Below are positions 48,599 through 60,009 of a DNA stretch of 64,000 nt, one piece after another (the stretch's first letter is position 1; every line of letters starts with the position of its first letter). The stretch is from Lycium barbarum. Lineage: Eukaryota > Streptophyta > Magnoliopsida > Solanales > Solanaceae. The stretch covers positions 65,380,884 through 65,444,883 of the forward strand of contig NC_083338.1 in assembly GCF_019175385.1 (NCBI RefSeq), read 5' to 3'. Below the pieces are notes generated by a model. That model searched no databases. It saw only the letters and a list, made by a program, of their open reading frames with translations, and was not told the origin of the DNA. The position numbers and the translations under genes are program-made.

Positions 48599-49095
48599 CC
48601 TCCGACATTACCTGCCTCCAGAGGTTCGGCGAGCTAGAGCCGATAAGTTCTTGAATTTGAGGCAAGGAAGCATGAGTGCTTTAGAGTATAGTCTCCGCTT
48701 CAATTCTTTGGCTAGGTATGCTTCGGCCATGGTAGTGGATATGGCTGACAAAGTACACCGATTTGTGAAAGGCCTAGGGCCACATTTGATGGATAGGTGC
48801 TTAACTACGTCCCTTCAGGACAATATGAATATTTAACGCATTCAAGCCCATGCTCAGAATTTAGATTAAATCCAACAATAACAAAGAAGTGAGCATGACC
48901 ATGATAGAAGGTATAACAAGAGGGATAGATCTTCGGGTTCGATGAGTGAGTTTAGAGCCGGGCACAAACAGCAGTTTTCTAGGCATTCAGGCCATTCTAT
49001 GACTAGAGCGCCTCCACGGTTTACAGGCTAGAGATTTGATAGATGTACTAATTCCGAGCCGAGTCAGAGCTTTTGGGATCACAGTTCAAGGGTGA
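48599..49095 (+). pseudogene. gag fragment (plus)
   Basis: A scrap of gag resembling A3: YLPPEVRRARADKFLNLRQG, YSLRFNSLARYASAMVVDM, FVKGLGPHLMDRCL, AHAQNLD and an Arg/Ser-rich tail with TRAPPRFTG. Stops at 48834-48836 and later break it. It has no flanking element on either side: it follows the truncated A1 LTR and meets a minus-strand gag scrap at 49096. Confidence 0.82.
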
Positions 49096-49362
49096 TCCTC
49101 GTGAAGCCATCAAAACCGTGTACCAATGATTCGCGACATCCCTCAATCTATAGGATGCTAACTCCACCGATTCAATGTATGAAGCTTGCATTACCAGAGG
49201 TGTCCTCAAAATTCCTCAATAAAATTCTGAGGGTCCTCATCCGGCTTTGATCCAAAGAATTTCGGAGGATTCAAGCTAATAAAATCATGGGCCCTTGCAC
49301 TAACAACCCTATCACCTTGCCCGGTACCTTGGCGCTGGGTCTGGGCGGCAACCAATTGAGTA
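49096..49362 (-). pseudogene. gag fragment (minus)
   Basis: On the minus strand: TQLVAAQTQRQGTGQGDRVV, SARAHDFISLNPPKFFGSKP, DEDPQNFIEE, then a frame break and a degraded ASYRLRD-like region. It adjoins an LTR fragment of the same orientation, but the leader and primer-binding site between them are missing. Confidence 0.82.
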
Positions 49363-49798
49363 TAATTTATACTGACCGTATGTCTGGCCGTAGATTTATT
49401 CCAGTGAGGCTGGCAATCTGGGTTGAATATACGGCCTAACATACGGCCAGTATGTTGGGCCGTATAATGCCCAACTTCTCTGAACTCGATCTCGTCGGCT
49501 CGTTTTATCTCCAATCCTTATGGAACCTTCTAAACACTTGTTTAGCACCTCATTAACAATCTAAGGGATGTTATAACTCTTCTTTAAACATCATTAACTT
49601 GTTACTCGTAAATCGCTCCCGATACATAACGTATACCTTGCCTTCCTTGGCAAACTTTCTTCTCTTACCTCGAATGTCTTTGAAATCTCAATTAGGGTCA
49701 TCAAATGCTATTTCTTACTTATTGAAACATCGTATACTTCGTGCCCTTCGTTAGCCTATACATTGTGCATCAACGAAGAATTTTTTTGAGGTGTAACA
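49363..49798 (-). repeat. LTR fragment, U3 end, B-like
   Basis: On the minus strand this starts TGTTACACCTC at 49798 and covers only the U3 part with CATACGGCCAGTATG and TACTGACCGTATG palindromes. The rest of the LTR is deleted. It resembles the B2 U3 and the scrap at 29345-29554. Confidence 0.8.
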
Positions 49799-50160
49799 GT
49801 ATGAGTCTGGCTAGCTGGGGAAAAAGAGAAGGGATATGTATTAATGCCACAGATTCGGGAAAATTTTAAATAGCATTGGGATATTTCGTAGGTGAAGTAT
49901 TGATAAGCGATGTAAATGATAAGTTATGTGTGGCCCCAATAAGTATTAGGTGTGCTTTTATGATCAATCTTACGATATGTTAAAGGTATTGATTGAAGTG
50001 AGTGTCGAAGTTAAGGTAGCAAGTGCTATAGGGTAGATTGATATAGTTTTCTCCGAATATTAAAGTTGAATAATCATAATGCAACAATATCAGAAAAAAA
50101 GAGAAATATGTATACATAAAGAGTAAGACGAAGGAAATGAACAAACCCATTAAAGCTTTA
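49799..50160. other. unassigned DNA, about 360 bp
   Basis: I recognise no domain, LTR or repeat here, only AT-rich sequence with short frames. It may be LINE 5' flank or older host DNA. Confidence 0.4.
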
Positions 50161-50540
50161 AAATGAAAAAAAACTCTTTTCTCCCTCTTATTCCCATGCA
50201 AACCCTAACCCTATTCTAAACCTTCATGGCGGTGCCGGCCACTGGTCAGCCACCTTTGGTGGCTGGCTAGCCTTTGGCAATCTCCTCTACACTTCAATTC
50301 CCTCCTTTGACCATCCCTTCTTCATCCACGAACCCTCACATGGCAGGATCTTCCTCAATAAACCCTACCAACCCTAACAACCACAACCATAACCCTAACA
50401 GCCATGAAAGGTCAAATGTGGAAGGAAAGGCAAGAAATATATAGAAGGAAACAAACCATTAGATGCAGAGCCACAGCAACCTTCCAGGGTTGTGCCAAAG
50501 AGATCTGCTAGTAATAAGTTAAAGTTTTAAATGATGATTA
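50161..50540 (+). pseudogene. LINE 5' end and shrunken ORF1
   Basis: A 5' UTR-like stretch with CTCTTTTCTCCCTC and ACCCTAACCC leads to ATG at 50226 (MAVPATGQPPLVAG, then a stop, then Ser/Pro/Asn-rich codons). It ends in EPQQPSRVVPKRSASNKLK and a stop just before ATGATGATT. It reads like the start and end of a plant L1 ORF1 with the middle (RNA-binding and CCHC parts) deleted. ORF2 begins at its end and is interrupted at once by B3. Confidence 0.55.
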
Positions 50541-53160
50541 TGTTACACCTTGGAAATTTTCCCCGTTAGCGTACAGTGAATACGATAGCGAAGGGGCATG
50601 ACATACACAATGATTTGATAAGTAAGAGATAGCATTTGATGATCTTAATCGAGACTTGAAGACGATAGACGCAAAGAAAGTAGTTTGCCGAAGGAAGTAA
50701 GGGATATGTTATGTATCGGCTAGGAATTATGGATGACGAGCCAATGAGGGAAAAATGATGTCTTGGAGACAAATAACAACGTCCCTTAGATTGGTATCGA
50801 AGCGTTGAACAAGTGTTAAGAAGGTTTCATAAGGATCGGGGATCAAACGAGTCGACTAGAACGAACACGGAACCACTGGGTATTGTACCCAACCTACGGA
50901 CCGTATAAATTGTACCAGCCATATGTTGGACCGTATAATTGGCCAAGGAGGGCAGCAGCTACTGGACCAAACATACGGCCACACATACGGTTCGTATAAA
51001 TAGTACGGACCGTATGTTGGTCCGTATAAAGTTGGTCGGCCAGCTTTTTAAGTTAAGTATAAGGGACCCTTTTTCATTCCATTTCATTTCATTTTCACTC
51101 CACACTTCAAGAAACATCTAGAATACTCTATAATACTCCTCCATAAGAGAATCAAAGTAAAACCAAGATCAACAACACCAAATCCATTAAACAAAGTGTA
51201 TGAAACCCAAGTAAAGTTCATCCTTCTCAAGAAAAACCCAAAAGAAGTGAAGTAGGGTTTTGGTGCTAGAGGCGTAATTCCATTCAAGGCTTGTTCAACC
51301 ACCATCCAAGGTAAGTTTCATGACTATACCATGTTTTTTAAGGTATTGAAAGGTTAAGATACTTGAAATTTAGAAAGACATAGGAAATGGGTCATTAATG
51401 AGTGAATAGTGTCATGTTTGGATGGTAGTTGGATTGAATCATAAATGTTGGGGTGTTGTGATTATGAATACGTCATAAATGACATTAAGACCATGAAATA
51501 AGTGTGATACATGAGAAAATGCGATAGTAAGATATAACCATAAATGTGGAGAAATTGAAGAGAAATGGTGGATTGTGGCCAATGTATATAAATGATGATT
51601 GTTGATTGCAATATTGTGAATGTTGGTGTGAGCGTTTGGGAATTGATATGGACTATGGGAAAAGTAGTATAAACAAAGGAAGTGCTACCAAATTTTCCCT
51701 AGAAATAGTAGCGCGTTCTTATTGCCGAATTAACTAACGTTAGTGCGAATTCTCTCTTGAAGGTAGAAACGTGATATCGAAGGAGAACAAGCAAGTGATA
51801 GACTAGCTAAACGTCAAAGGTATGTAAGGCTTATCCCTTCCTTCAAAGGCATGAATCTTCCAAGTTTTTCCATGATCCTCCTATATGATGGAACTTATGA
51901 GTCCTTAAATATACTAAATTACATACGAGCATGATAATGATGATAATGAGTTGAAATATAGAGATTCGATAGTTCATGATATGATGATCCCATAACGCTG
52001 ATGATGTCATTATTTTTAACACTCACCTTATGCAATATTTCCTTCTAGGTGAGGCAAGGTACTCATAAACGTTCATAATATAATCGGGGGCTTACGACCT
52101 TACGTCACCCCGACATAGCCATGGTTGTCTTCAAAGTCTAATGTATAATCCTAATGCTAAATGTGAAATGATGTAAATTCATGGTATGTTTGTAAGATGA
52201 TCAATAATGCTAACTTATAATATGCCTATGTTATGTATGAATATGCCAAGCTATGATAAGATTGTGATACGTTCATGAGATATGTAATAGTGATGGGTAA
52301 TGATTGATTTTGTGATGATGAGATTCCACCGTGCCTAAATGGCTGGAAATGTCACCGCTAAGGCGGGCTGCTTATGATTCCACCGTGCCTAAATGGCCGG
52401 ACATGTCACCGCTAAGGCGGGCTGCTTATGATTCCACCGCGCCTAGAAGGCCGGACATGATAACCACTAGTCGGCGGCTTGTGATGGTTACCCGGACACA
52501 CGGGTTAACGATGATGGTCTATATGATACGATGATGTATGCGCTATGATGATACATGTGCTAGGAGTTATATATATGATATAGGTGTAAGAAATGTATCC
52601 ACTCTTACAAGTTACTCAGGTTGTATCTTCACTGTTTGACTTATGATTTATCTATCATGTTCAGTTCATTAATTCATTAAATTCTCAGTACAATATTCAT
52701 ACTGACGTCCGTTTTCTTTGGACGCTGTGTTCATGCCCATAGGTAGATAGGGAGGTGATCCAAACTCGTAGAAGTTTTCAGCAGATTTACAGGAGCACTC
52801 CATTACTCCGGAGGTGCTATTTTGTTTATTCTTTTGTGTAAATATATAAATATATTTATGTATTTTGGGCACGACGGGGTCTTGTCCCGTCCATATGTCT
52901 AGTACTGTAGTAGAGGCTCGTAGATACGCAGTGTGGGTTATGTGGTCCCATGAGGTCACTACTATGTATATGTATTATTTCGATGGCCGAAGGGCTTAAG
53001 TATCAAAAAGTATTTATGTTTTCTAATGAAAGACGATTTTCTTATAATTTGGGTATGAAATTTACAAAGGAACGGTGAATGAGTATAATGAGTAATAGAA
53101 CGAGCGGTGCTCGGTGGTTAGCCCCGGGTACCCGTCGCGGCCCCTAGGCGGGTCGTGACA
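50541..53160 (+). repeat. 5' LTR of B3
   Basis: It starts TGTTACACCTTGGAAATTTTCC and ends TCGTGACA. U3 palindromes TACGGACCGTATAAA (50890-51035) precede the TATA-like TTAAGTATAAGGG (51054-51066). Donor-like CCAAG/GTAAGT is at 51311, a mini-exon candidate at 51767-51819, hairpins at 52684-52723 and 52873-52891, and the terminal hairpin at 53134-53159. Confidence 0.94.
52321..52475 (+). repeat. tandem repeat of about 54 bp in B3 LTR
   Basis: Three imperfect copies of GATTCCACCGTGCCTAAATGG ... CCGCTAAGGCGGGCTGCTTAT (each holding a CCGC/GCGG inverted pair). The 3' LTR has the matching array near 59461-59625. B1 and B2 LTRs hold related units (CTGCCCGGCCATATAGGCGC) on minus near 2560-2655 and 27560-27735. 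Confidence 0.85.
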
Positions 53161-53164
53161 AAAG

Positions 53165-53176
53165 TGGTATCAGAGC
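53165..53176 (+). promoter_or_regulatory. primer-binding site of B3
   Basis: TGGTATCAGAGC, complementary to the initiator Met-tRNA 3' end, four bases after the 5' LTR. It is a perfect match in an element with no usable pol. Confidence 0.95.
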
Positions 53177-53345
53177 AGTTCAGTCCTAGGAAGTGTCTAC
53201 GAGCCGTGTCTAGTAGAGTCTTGTTTATGGTATGTTGCGCGCCATATCAATAAACAGGAGGCTACAGGGCATTTAGGAAAAATGACCATCTTTCATCTCA
53301 AGAGATCGTGCGATAGAGCTGTATTATAAGATTATTCCCTCCCTA
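53177..53345 (+). promoter_or_regulatory. leader of B3
   Basis: It contains TAGAGTCTTGTTTATGG, GTTGCGCGCCA, GGAGGCTACAGGGCATTTAGG and GAGATCGTGCGATAGAGC, shared with B1, B2 and F. It is a candidate RNA packaging signal by conservation and position. Confidence 0.55.
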
Positions 53346-53373
53346 ATTGTGTGTTATAATCTCAGAAAAGCTG

Positions 53374-54170
53374 ATGAAAAGAAAAGCTACAACAACCCAG
53401 AAGGGCAAGATAGTGGTCGAAGAAGGGCTTGAACGGGAGCCGTCTATTGATATGGAGGAGGGCGAAACCCAGAATAAGGCCCTACCTCGGTTTTCCCACA
53501 CTTCACCCACTTTCAAGGATCAGAGGGGAGCCTCAACTTTAGCTCCAACACCCCTTGTTCCTCCACCGGACGCCTGTGGCCAAGAAATGAGACAGGCCAT
53601 TCTTTTACTGACTCAATTAGTAGCCGCTCAAGCTCAGCGGTTGGATGTGGGCAACGATAACAGGGGTTGGAGAAAGGGAGCTAGTTCTTCGGGGTTTGAT
53701 CATGAGTTTAGGGGTGCTCCTCCACAGTTTCCTAGACCCAGGTTTGATGGATATACTTATTCTAGGTCACCCAGAGTCTCAGAGTTTCTAGTTCCCGAAT
53801 TTGAAGTGGTTCTAGTCAGACGAGATCCCCGGTACCACGATGCACTCAGTGGTCTAGGTTACATTTGGGACCGTGCCGTTTGGGCTCGGATGTTTGTTAT
53901 GTCTGTGCTCGGCCAGGCCATTTAAAGCGTGATTTCCCATCGCTACGAGGTAAAGGTAAGGTTCGGACTACAAGAGTAGCAGCTGGCTCTTCATCATCGG
54001 TACGCCCTCCAAGGCCAAGGCCACAGCTATTAGTAGGTAGTGATAGAGACCAAAGAGGAATGCCCTATCCAAGTGAATCCCAGCATCATATCCATGCCTT
54101 AGCTGAGCGACAGAATCTTGAATCTTCCCCTGATATTGTTCCAAGTATATTGTCAATATCCTTTTTATGA
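53374..54170 (+). pseudogene. gag remnant with capsid deleted (B3)
   Basis: ATG at 53374 (MKRKATTTQKGK) begins the Lys-rich N-terminus, then a Pro-rich linker and MRQAILLLTQLVAAQAQRLD. The frame then jumps to the Arg/Ser tail (NRGWRKGASSSGFDHE) with no capsid, as in B1. The knuckle lies in shifted frames: the first Cys pair is damaged (CTQC-type to LSGLG) and the second reads CYVCARPGHLKRD. It ends near SSPDIVPSILSISF. Frameshifts near 53770 and 53930 and a stop near 54168 close it. The shared deletion shows the family amplified in this form. Confidence 0.82.
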
Positions 54171-57060
54171 TATGTACGCATCGGTTGATTCGGGGCCTAC
54201 GCCGCCATACATATTACTTCTGTCAACTGTGTTGGAGGAAAAGTCTGAGCCAATCCGACAAATTGAGATAACTATACTTGTTAGTGACCTAGTGATAGAC
54301 AGAATCGTGACTTACGGGTATGTTGACTGACAGTGAGTGAATATAAATAATATGTGTATATATTGGAATTCTAGACTGAGGGTGCAGGCACAACATATGA
54401 GACAAGGTCTATTATTTATATCCATTAATGGTAACTGATCTTGTGTTACTGAGTTGCGTATTTTGTGTGTCCCGATGTATGTCCCATTGAGACATCGGAC
54501 GTGTTTTCTGGGCAATGTGCAGGCTTGGGGATTGTTACGCTTACAAGAGAAACTCTGTCGAAATTTTCCTAGAACCAACAGGAGATAAGATATAAGCTTG
54601 AAATATGTCCTTACGGAAAAGGATGTTGTGCAAAAAGTAACGGCAGAACGAGATTAAGTTAGGAGTATCATTGACAACTACAAGAGATAAGTTAAATGCT
54701 ATTGAATTGATAGTAACAGCAGTTATAAGAGCGACATTGATACGGTAAAGAGAAATGCTTGGTAGTACTAAACATGACGTGGAAGAGAAAGGGGAACTCC
54801 AATAGAGTGTGATACTGGAGTATTCATTGGACGGATAAGTGCGAGCAAGATACGATAAGTTTACTAGCAAAGAAAGTAACAGTGCCTAGAGACAGAGGTA
54901 CGAATACGAAGTGTTATAATGAATAAGAGTACGTTGGTAAAACAATTTATATGGTAAGCATAATAGAACTGATTAGAAAGAGTAACAGGTTGAGTATGCT
55001 TACCTTTCAAGATTTATTCTATTTTATGAGCAGGATTACGAACGAGGTAAAGAAGTGGAACTCTATAGCATTGATTATGATAAAGGTATAATGACAGCAT
55101 AACAAGAACGATAATACAAGCATAGCGAGGAAACGACTAAGGATGTGACATGTTCTATACGAATAAAGAGTGAATGCAAGCATGAAACCAGCAAGCGAGC
55201 CATGGGGTAGTGGATGAGAAAGCTTAAAAGAGCTTGTTAGGGGGAAGTCCAGCACAGGTATTCCTCAATGACAGAAACGATAGCCGGCAAAAAAGGGGGA
55301 GGTCAACTTGAAGAAGAAATCGGAGAAAAGTGGTATAGTCAAGAGTATGATTGATATCTTTAGCTGGATGTAAAAGACCAAGACTACAGAAAGATGAATA
55401 ATGAAATAGGATGATTATTAGGAAGAGGATCAACACAATAAGGGCGAGAGGGGATAATCAGAATGAACAGAATAAGTTTTGGAAGCAAAGATTGGATTAT
55501 ACAAAGGTAGTATATTCTAAAGGACAAAGCGTTACTCAGCAGGGATAGGGTTCCTCATATGAAGAATAAAGGATTGATTATGAAAAAGGAAAAACCAGAT
55601 AAATTGAGGAGGAAGGAATGAAAAGGAATAAGAATGAGAATAGCGAGAAAAGGAAATATACGAAGTACGCGTGCTTAAGGAGTAGTCATGTTATGATTAA
55701 AGGAAGGTGCATCTCCTATGCCCTATACCAAGCTAGAACGAGTAAGGTATATGAAGTAAAGAGTTGAAAAGAAAAAGATGATTATGAGTTATGAGTTTAC
55801 TGTACGACAATAAAGCAATGGAGTAAAGCTATCATCAACGACAAATATAAAACGACTATGATTGGTCTTGAAATCAATGTTGAGTGCAACACAAGAGTAA
55901 AAGAGCATGAGGCTTAGGCCCTGGAAAACAAAGATGACGTTACAATGGATGGTATGGATAACTAGACCTACTATTATTGTGAGCATCCCTATAGGATAAA
56001 AGTTGTTAATTGGGACGGATTTAGACATTGACTCATGATTACTAGATGAGCTAGGTAAAGATACTTCCTTGTTCGGATTGCTATATTGGTTGTATTATTT
56101 GGTTACAAGACTGCAAGGTGAGTATGTTAAGACTTCACATATGAATTATTGTAGCTATAGATTATGGGAAACGACATGAATAAGATATGGTATAGTGAGG
56201 GGTATATGAATTCAAGATTTGAAGGTGAGGCAACAGATTTGAGAATGGTACAAGTAAAACCCTTAAAGGGGGGAAGCGAATAAAGAGGATACAAGCGTAG
56301 AGATTAAAATGCTGGACCCTAAGATGTGATAAATATAGACTCTAAAACAAAGAGCGAGAGTTATGCAGAAATGAGTCTAATGACTAGTAAATAAGCGAAC
56401 ACGAATTGAACAGGCATCTTAAACTGTAATGGAGAGCATTCCCAAAGACCTTGAACAAACGTGACTTTGAGAGCAGATAACTCAAGGGATATTATAAAAG
56501 ATAGCCGTGCTATACTAGAATGGAGACAAAGGCACTAATGGTAGAGTTGTTGTTAATAACATTGCTATTTATGAGTGACAATTAAGAAAGGGACCTAAGG
56601 TTTTCTATAGTAGGACATGAGATATGAGGGAAGGAAAAGAGCACGACAAGATAAGTTACTACAGATAGACAAAAGACTTTGGTATGAATGACACCGAACC
56701 TTTAAAGTCGAGTGTGCTATGGATATGAATACGGACACGAATATGTATACGGATATGGATACATGTATATGTATAGATGTGTATGTACACGAATCATTCA
56801 AGAACGAGTATGTAACTTGTAGATAATTATGCGTCGCCAATGAAACCAAGTGGGTACTTAAAAATAGGAGTAGGAGGTAAACAAGGATAGTGTAGTCATG
56901 ATACCCCGGGTCAGTTGAAGGAAAATATATGGTAAATTGAGTTGAAATGTTGAGTTGGGATTATTGTTAGGGACAAATAGGACAATTACGTGGAATATGA
57001 CATAAGTACATGTTATACGCTTGCCACGATAGCCTTGGGGTGTGAAAACCTATGAATGCA
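54171..57060 (+). other. non-coding filler of B3
   Basis: About 2.9 kb of purine-rich, AT-rich DNA with stops in all frames and no domain I can recognise. The first part resembles B1 filler (1-752, opposite strand). A GAGAAACTCTGTCGAAATTT motif is at 54547-54574, like that upstream of the polypurine tract. Confidence 0.6.
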
Positions 57061-57470
57061 ATAAAATCACTGAATGAAGGGGGAGCTTAGTCCCCGATAC
57101 ATTAGGTCTTATGAGGCGGTACGCCAATAAGCAAGGTGGCTTATGAATTAGATCTACCTCCTGATTAGAGTCAGTTCACCCAATTTTACATGTCTGGATG
57201 CTTCGTAATTATATTGGAAATCCTACTAGGATCATGCCAGTAAATGGTGTTAAAGTGACAGAAAGGGTAATTTATGAAGAGGTACCCATTGCCATACTAG
57301 ATAGGCAAGTACAGAGATTTCAAAATAAAGAAGTGGTCCCAGTTAAGATCTTATGGCGAAACAGCAACCGGGAAGAAATGACTCGGGAGGCGGAAGACAA
57401 AATGGAATCCACATACCCGCATTTATTCCAACCCCCCCAGGAGAGATTCAAGATGAAACGCCAACAATAT
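57061..57470 (+). pseudogene. integrase C-terminus / chromodomain scrap of B3
   Basis: A short frame-broken stretch gives GKLSPRY-like and AYELDLPPD residues (57080-57165). From 57198 it gives LRNYIGNPTRIMPVNGVKVT and the chromodomain EEVPIAILDRQVQRFQNKEV, VPVKILWRNSNREEMTREAE, YPHLFQP. It matches A1 46840-47160. It is the only pol coding left in B3 and lies where the 3' end signals begin. Confidence 0.82.
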
Positions 57471-57676
57471 AAGGTATGTATGCTTACTTTTCATGCTTTT
57501 GGCCATATGTGGCCAATTTATAAGTTTTATTGTGTTGTGGCCCTGTGAGGCAATGTTATTATAGGTTTTTATGACAGGTTGGTAACGCCATATTACAAGG
57601 GAAACTCTGGCGAAATTTTCGTAGAATTCCGAGTGTTTAACATTCGAGGACGAATGTTCCAAAAGGGGGGGAAGAA
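57471..57676 (+). promoter_or_regulatory. B3 3' non-coding end with hairpin and polypurine tract
   Basis: Donor-like ATAAG/GTATGTATG is near 57472, the GGGAAACTCTGGCGAAATTT motif at 57599-57629, a perfect inverted repeat AACATTCG-AGGA-CGAATGTT at 57639-57658, and a purine run AAAAGGGGGGGAAGAA (57661-57676) abutting the LTR. Confidence 0.82.
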
Positions 57677-59975
57677 TGTTACACCTTGGAAATTTTCCCC
57701 GTTAGCGTACAGTGAATACGATAGCGAAGGGGCACGACATACACGATGATTTGATAAGTAAGAGATAGCATTTGATGATCTTAATCGAGACTTGAAGACG
57801 ATAGACGCAAAGAAAGTAGTTTGCCGAAGGAAGTAAGGGATATGTTATGTATCAGGTAGGAATTATGGATGACGAGCCAATGAGGGCAAAATGATGTCTT
57901 GGAGACAAATAACAACGTCCCTTAGATTGGTATCGAAGCGTTGAACAAGTGTTAAGAAGGTTCCATAAGGATCGGGGATCAAACGAGTCGACGAGAACGA
58001 ACACGGAACCACTGGGTATTATATGGCCCAACCTACGGACCGTATAAATTGTACCAGCCATATGTTGGACCGTATAATTAGCCAAGGAGGGAAGCAGCTA
58101 CTGGACTAAACATACGGCTACACATACGGTTCGTATAAATAGTACGGATCGTATGTTGGTCCGTATAAAGTTGGTCGGCCAGCTTTTTAAGTTAAGTATA
58201 AGGGACCCTTTTTCATTCCATTTCATTTCATTTTCACTCCACACTTCAAGAAACATCTAGAATACTCTCTAATACTCCTCCATAAGAGAATCAAAGTAAA
58301 ACCAAGATCAACAACACCAAATCCATTAAACAAAGTGTATGAAACCCAAGTAAAGTTCATCCTTCTCAAGAAAAGCCCAAAAGAAGTGAAGTAGGGTTTT
58401 GGTGCTAGAGGAGTAATTCCATCCAAGGCTTGTTCAACCACCATCCAAGGTAAGATTCATGACTATACCATGTTTTTTAAGGTATTGAAAGGTTAAGATA
58501 CTTGAAATTTAGAAAGACATAGGAAATGGGTCATTAATGAGTGAATAGTGTCATGTTTGGATGGTAGTTGGATTGAATCATAAATGTTGGGGTGTTGTGA
58601 TTATGAATACGTCATAAATTACATTAAGACCATGAAATAAGTGTGATACATGGGAAAATGCGATAGTAAGCTATAACCATAAATGTGGAGAAATTGAAGA
58701 GAAATGGTGGATTGTGGCCAATGTATATAAATGATGATTGTTTAATGCAATATTGTGAATGTTGTTGTGAGTGTTTGGGAATTGATATGGACTATGGGAA
58801 AAGTATTATAAACAAAGGAAGTGCTACCCAATTTTCCCTAGAAATAGTAGCGCGTTCTTATAGCCGAATTAACTAACGTTAGTGCGAATTCTCTCTTGAA
58901 GGTAAAAACGTGATATCAAAGGAGAACAAGCAAGCGATAGACTAGCTAAACGTCAAAGGTATGTAAGGCTTATCCCTTCCTTCAAAGGCATGAATCTTCC
59001 AAGTTTTTCCATTATCCTCCTATATGATGGAACTTATGAGTCCTTAAATATACTAAATTACATACGAGCATGATAATGATGATAATGAGTTGAAATATAG
59101 AGATTCGATAGTTCATGATATGGTGATCCCATAACGCTGATGATGTCATTATTGTTAACACTCACCTTATGCAATATTTCCTTCTAGGTGAGGCAAGGTA
59201 CTCATAAACGTTCATAATATAATCGGGGGCGTACGACCTCACGTCACCCCGACATAGCCATGGTTGTCTTCAAAGTCTAATGTATACTCCTAATGCTAAA
59301 TGTGAAATGATGTAAAGTCATGGTATGTTTATAAGATGATCAATAATGCTAACTTATAATATGCCTATGTTATGTATGAATATGCCAAGCTATGATAAGA
59401 TTGTGATACATTCATGAGATATGTAATAGTGATGGGTAATGATTGATTTTGTGATGATGAGATTCCACCGTGCCTAAATGGCCGGACATGACACCGCTAA
59501 GGCGGGCTGCTTATGATTCCACCATGCCTAAATGGCCGGCCATATCACCGCTAAGGCGGGCTGCTTATGATTCTACCGCGCTTAGAAGGCCGGACATAAT
59601 CACCACTAGTGGGCGGCTTATGATGGTTACCCGGACGTGGGTTAACGATGATGATCTATATGATACGATGATTTATACGCTATGATGATACATGTGCTAG
59701 GAGTTATATATATGATATAGGTGTAAGAAATGTATCCACTCTTAACAGTTACTCAAGTTGTATCTTCACCGTCTGACTTATGATTTCTCTATCATGTTTA
59801 GTTCATTCATGCATTACATACTCAGTACAATATTCGTACTGACGTCTGTTTTCTTTGGACGCTGTGTTCATGCCCACAGGTAGATAGGGAGGTGATCCAA
59901 ACTCGTAGAAGTTATCAGCAGATTTACAGGAGCACTCCATTACTCCGGAGGTGCTATTTGGTTTATTCTTTTGTG

Positions 59976-60009
<34 letters not shown>

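Noticed and set aside
29345..49798. 29345-29554 and 49363-49798 as the two halves of one LTR split by A1
   Set aside because: They overlap by about 50 bp with base differences, whereas a simple insertion would duplicate only 5 bp.
49799..50160. LINE ORF1 RNA-binding domain in this stretch
   Set aside because: A few residues look suggestive, but stops occur throughout and it lies upstream of the ORF1-like ATG at 50226.
50203..50222. CCCTAA-like units as a telomeric repeat
   Set aside because: Only about two imperfect units occur, in a LINE 5' region; chance or UTR composition is more likely.
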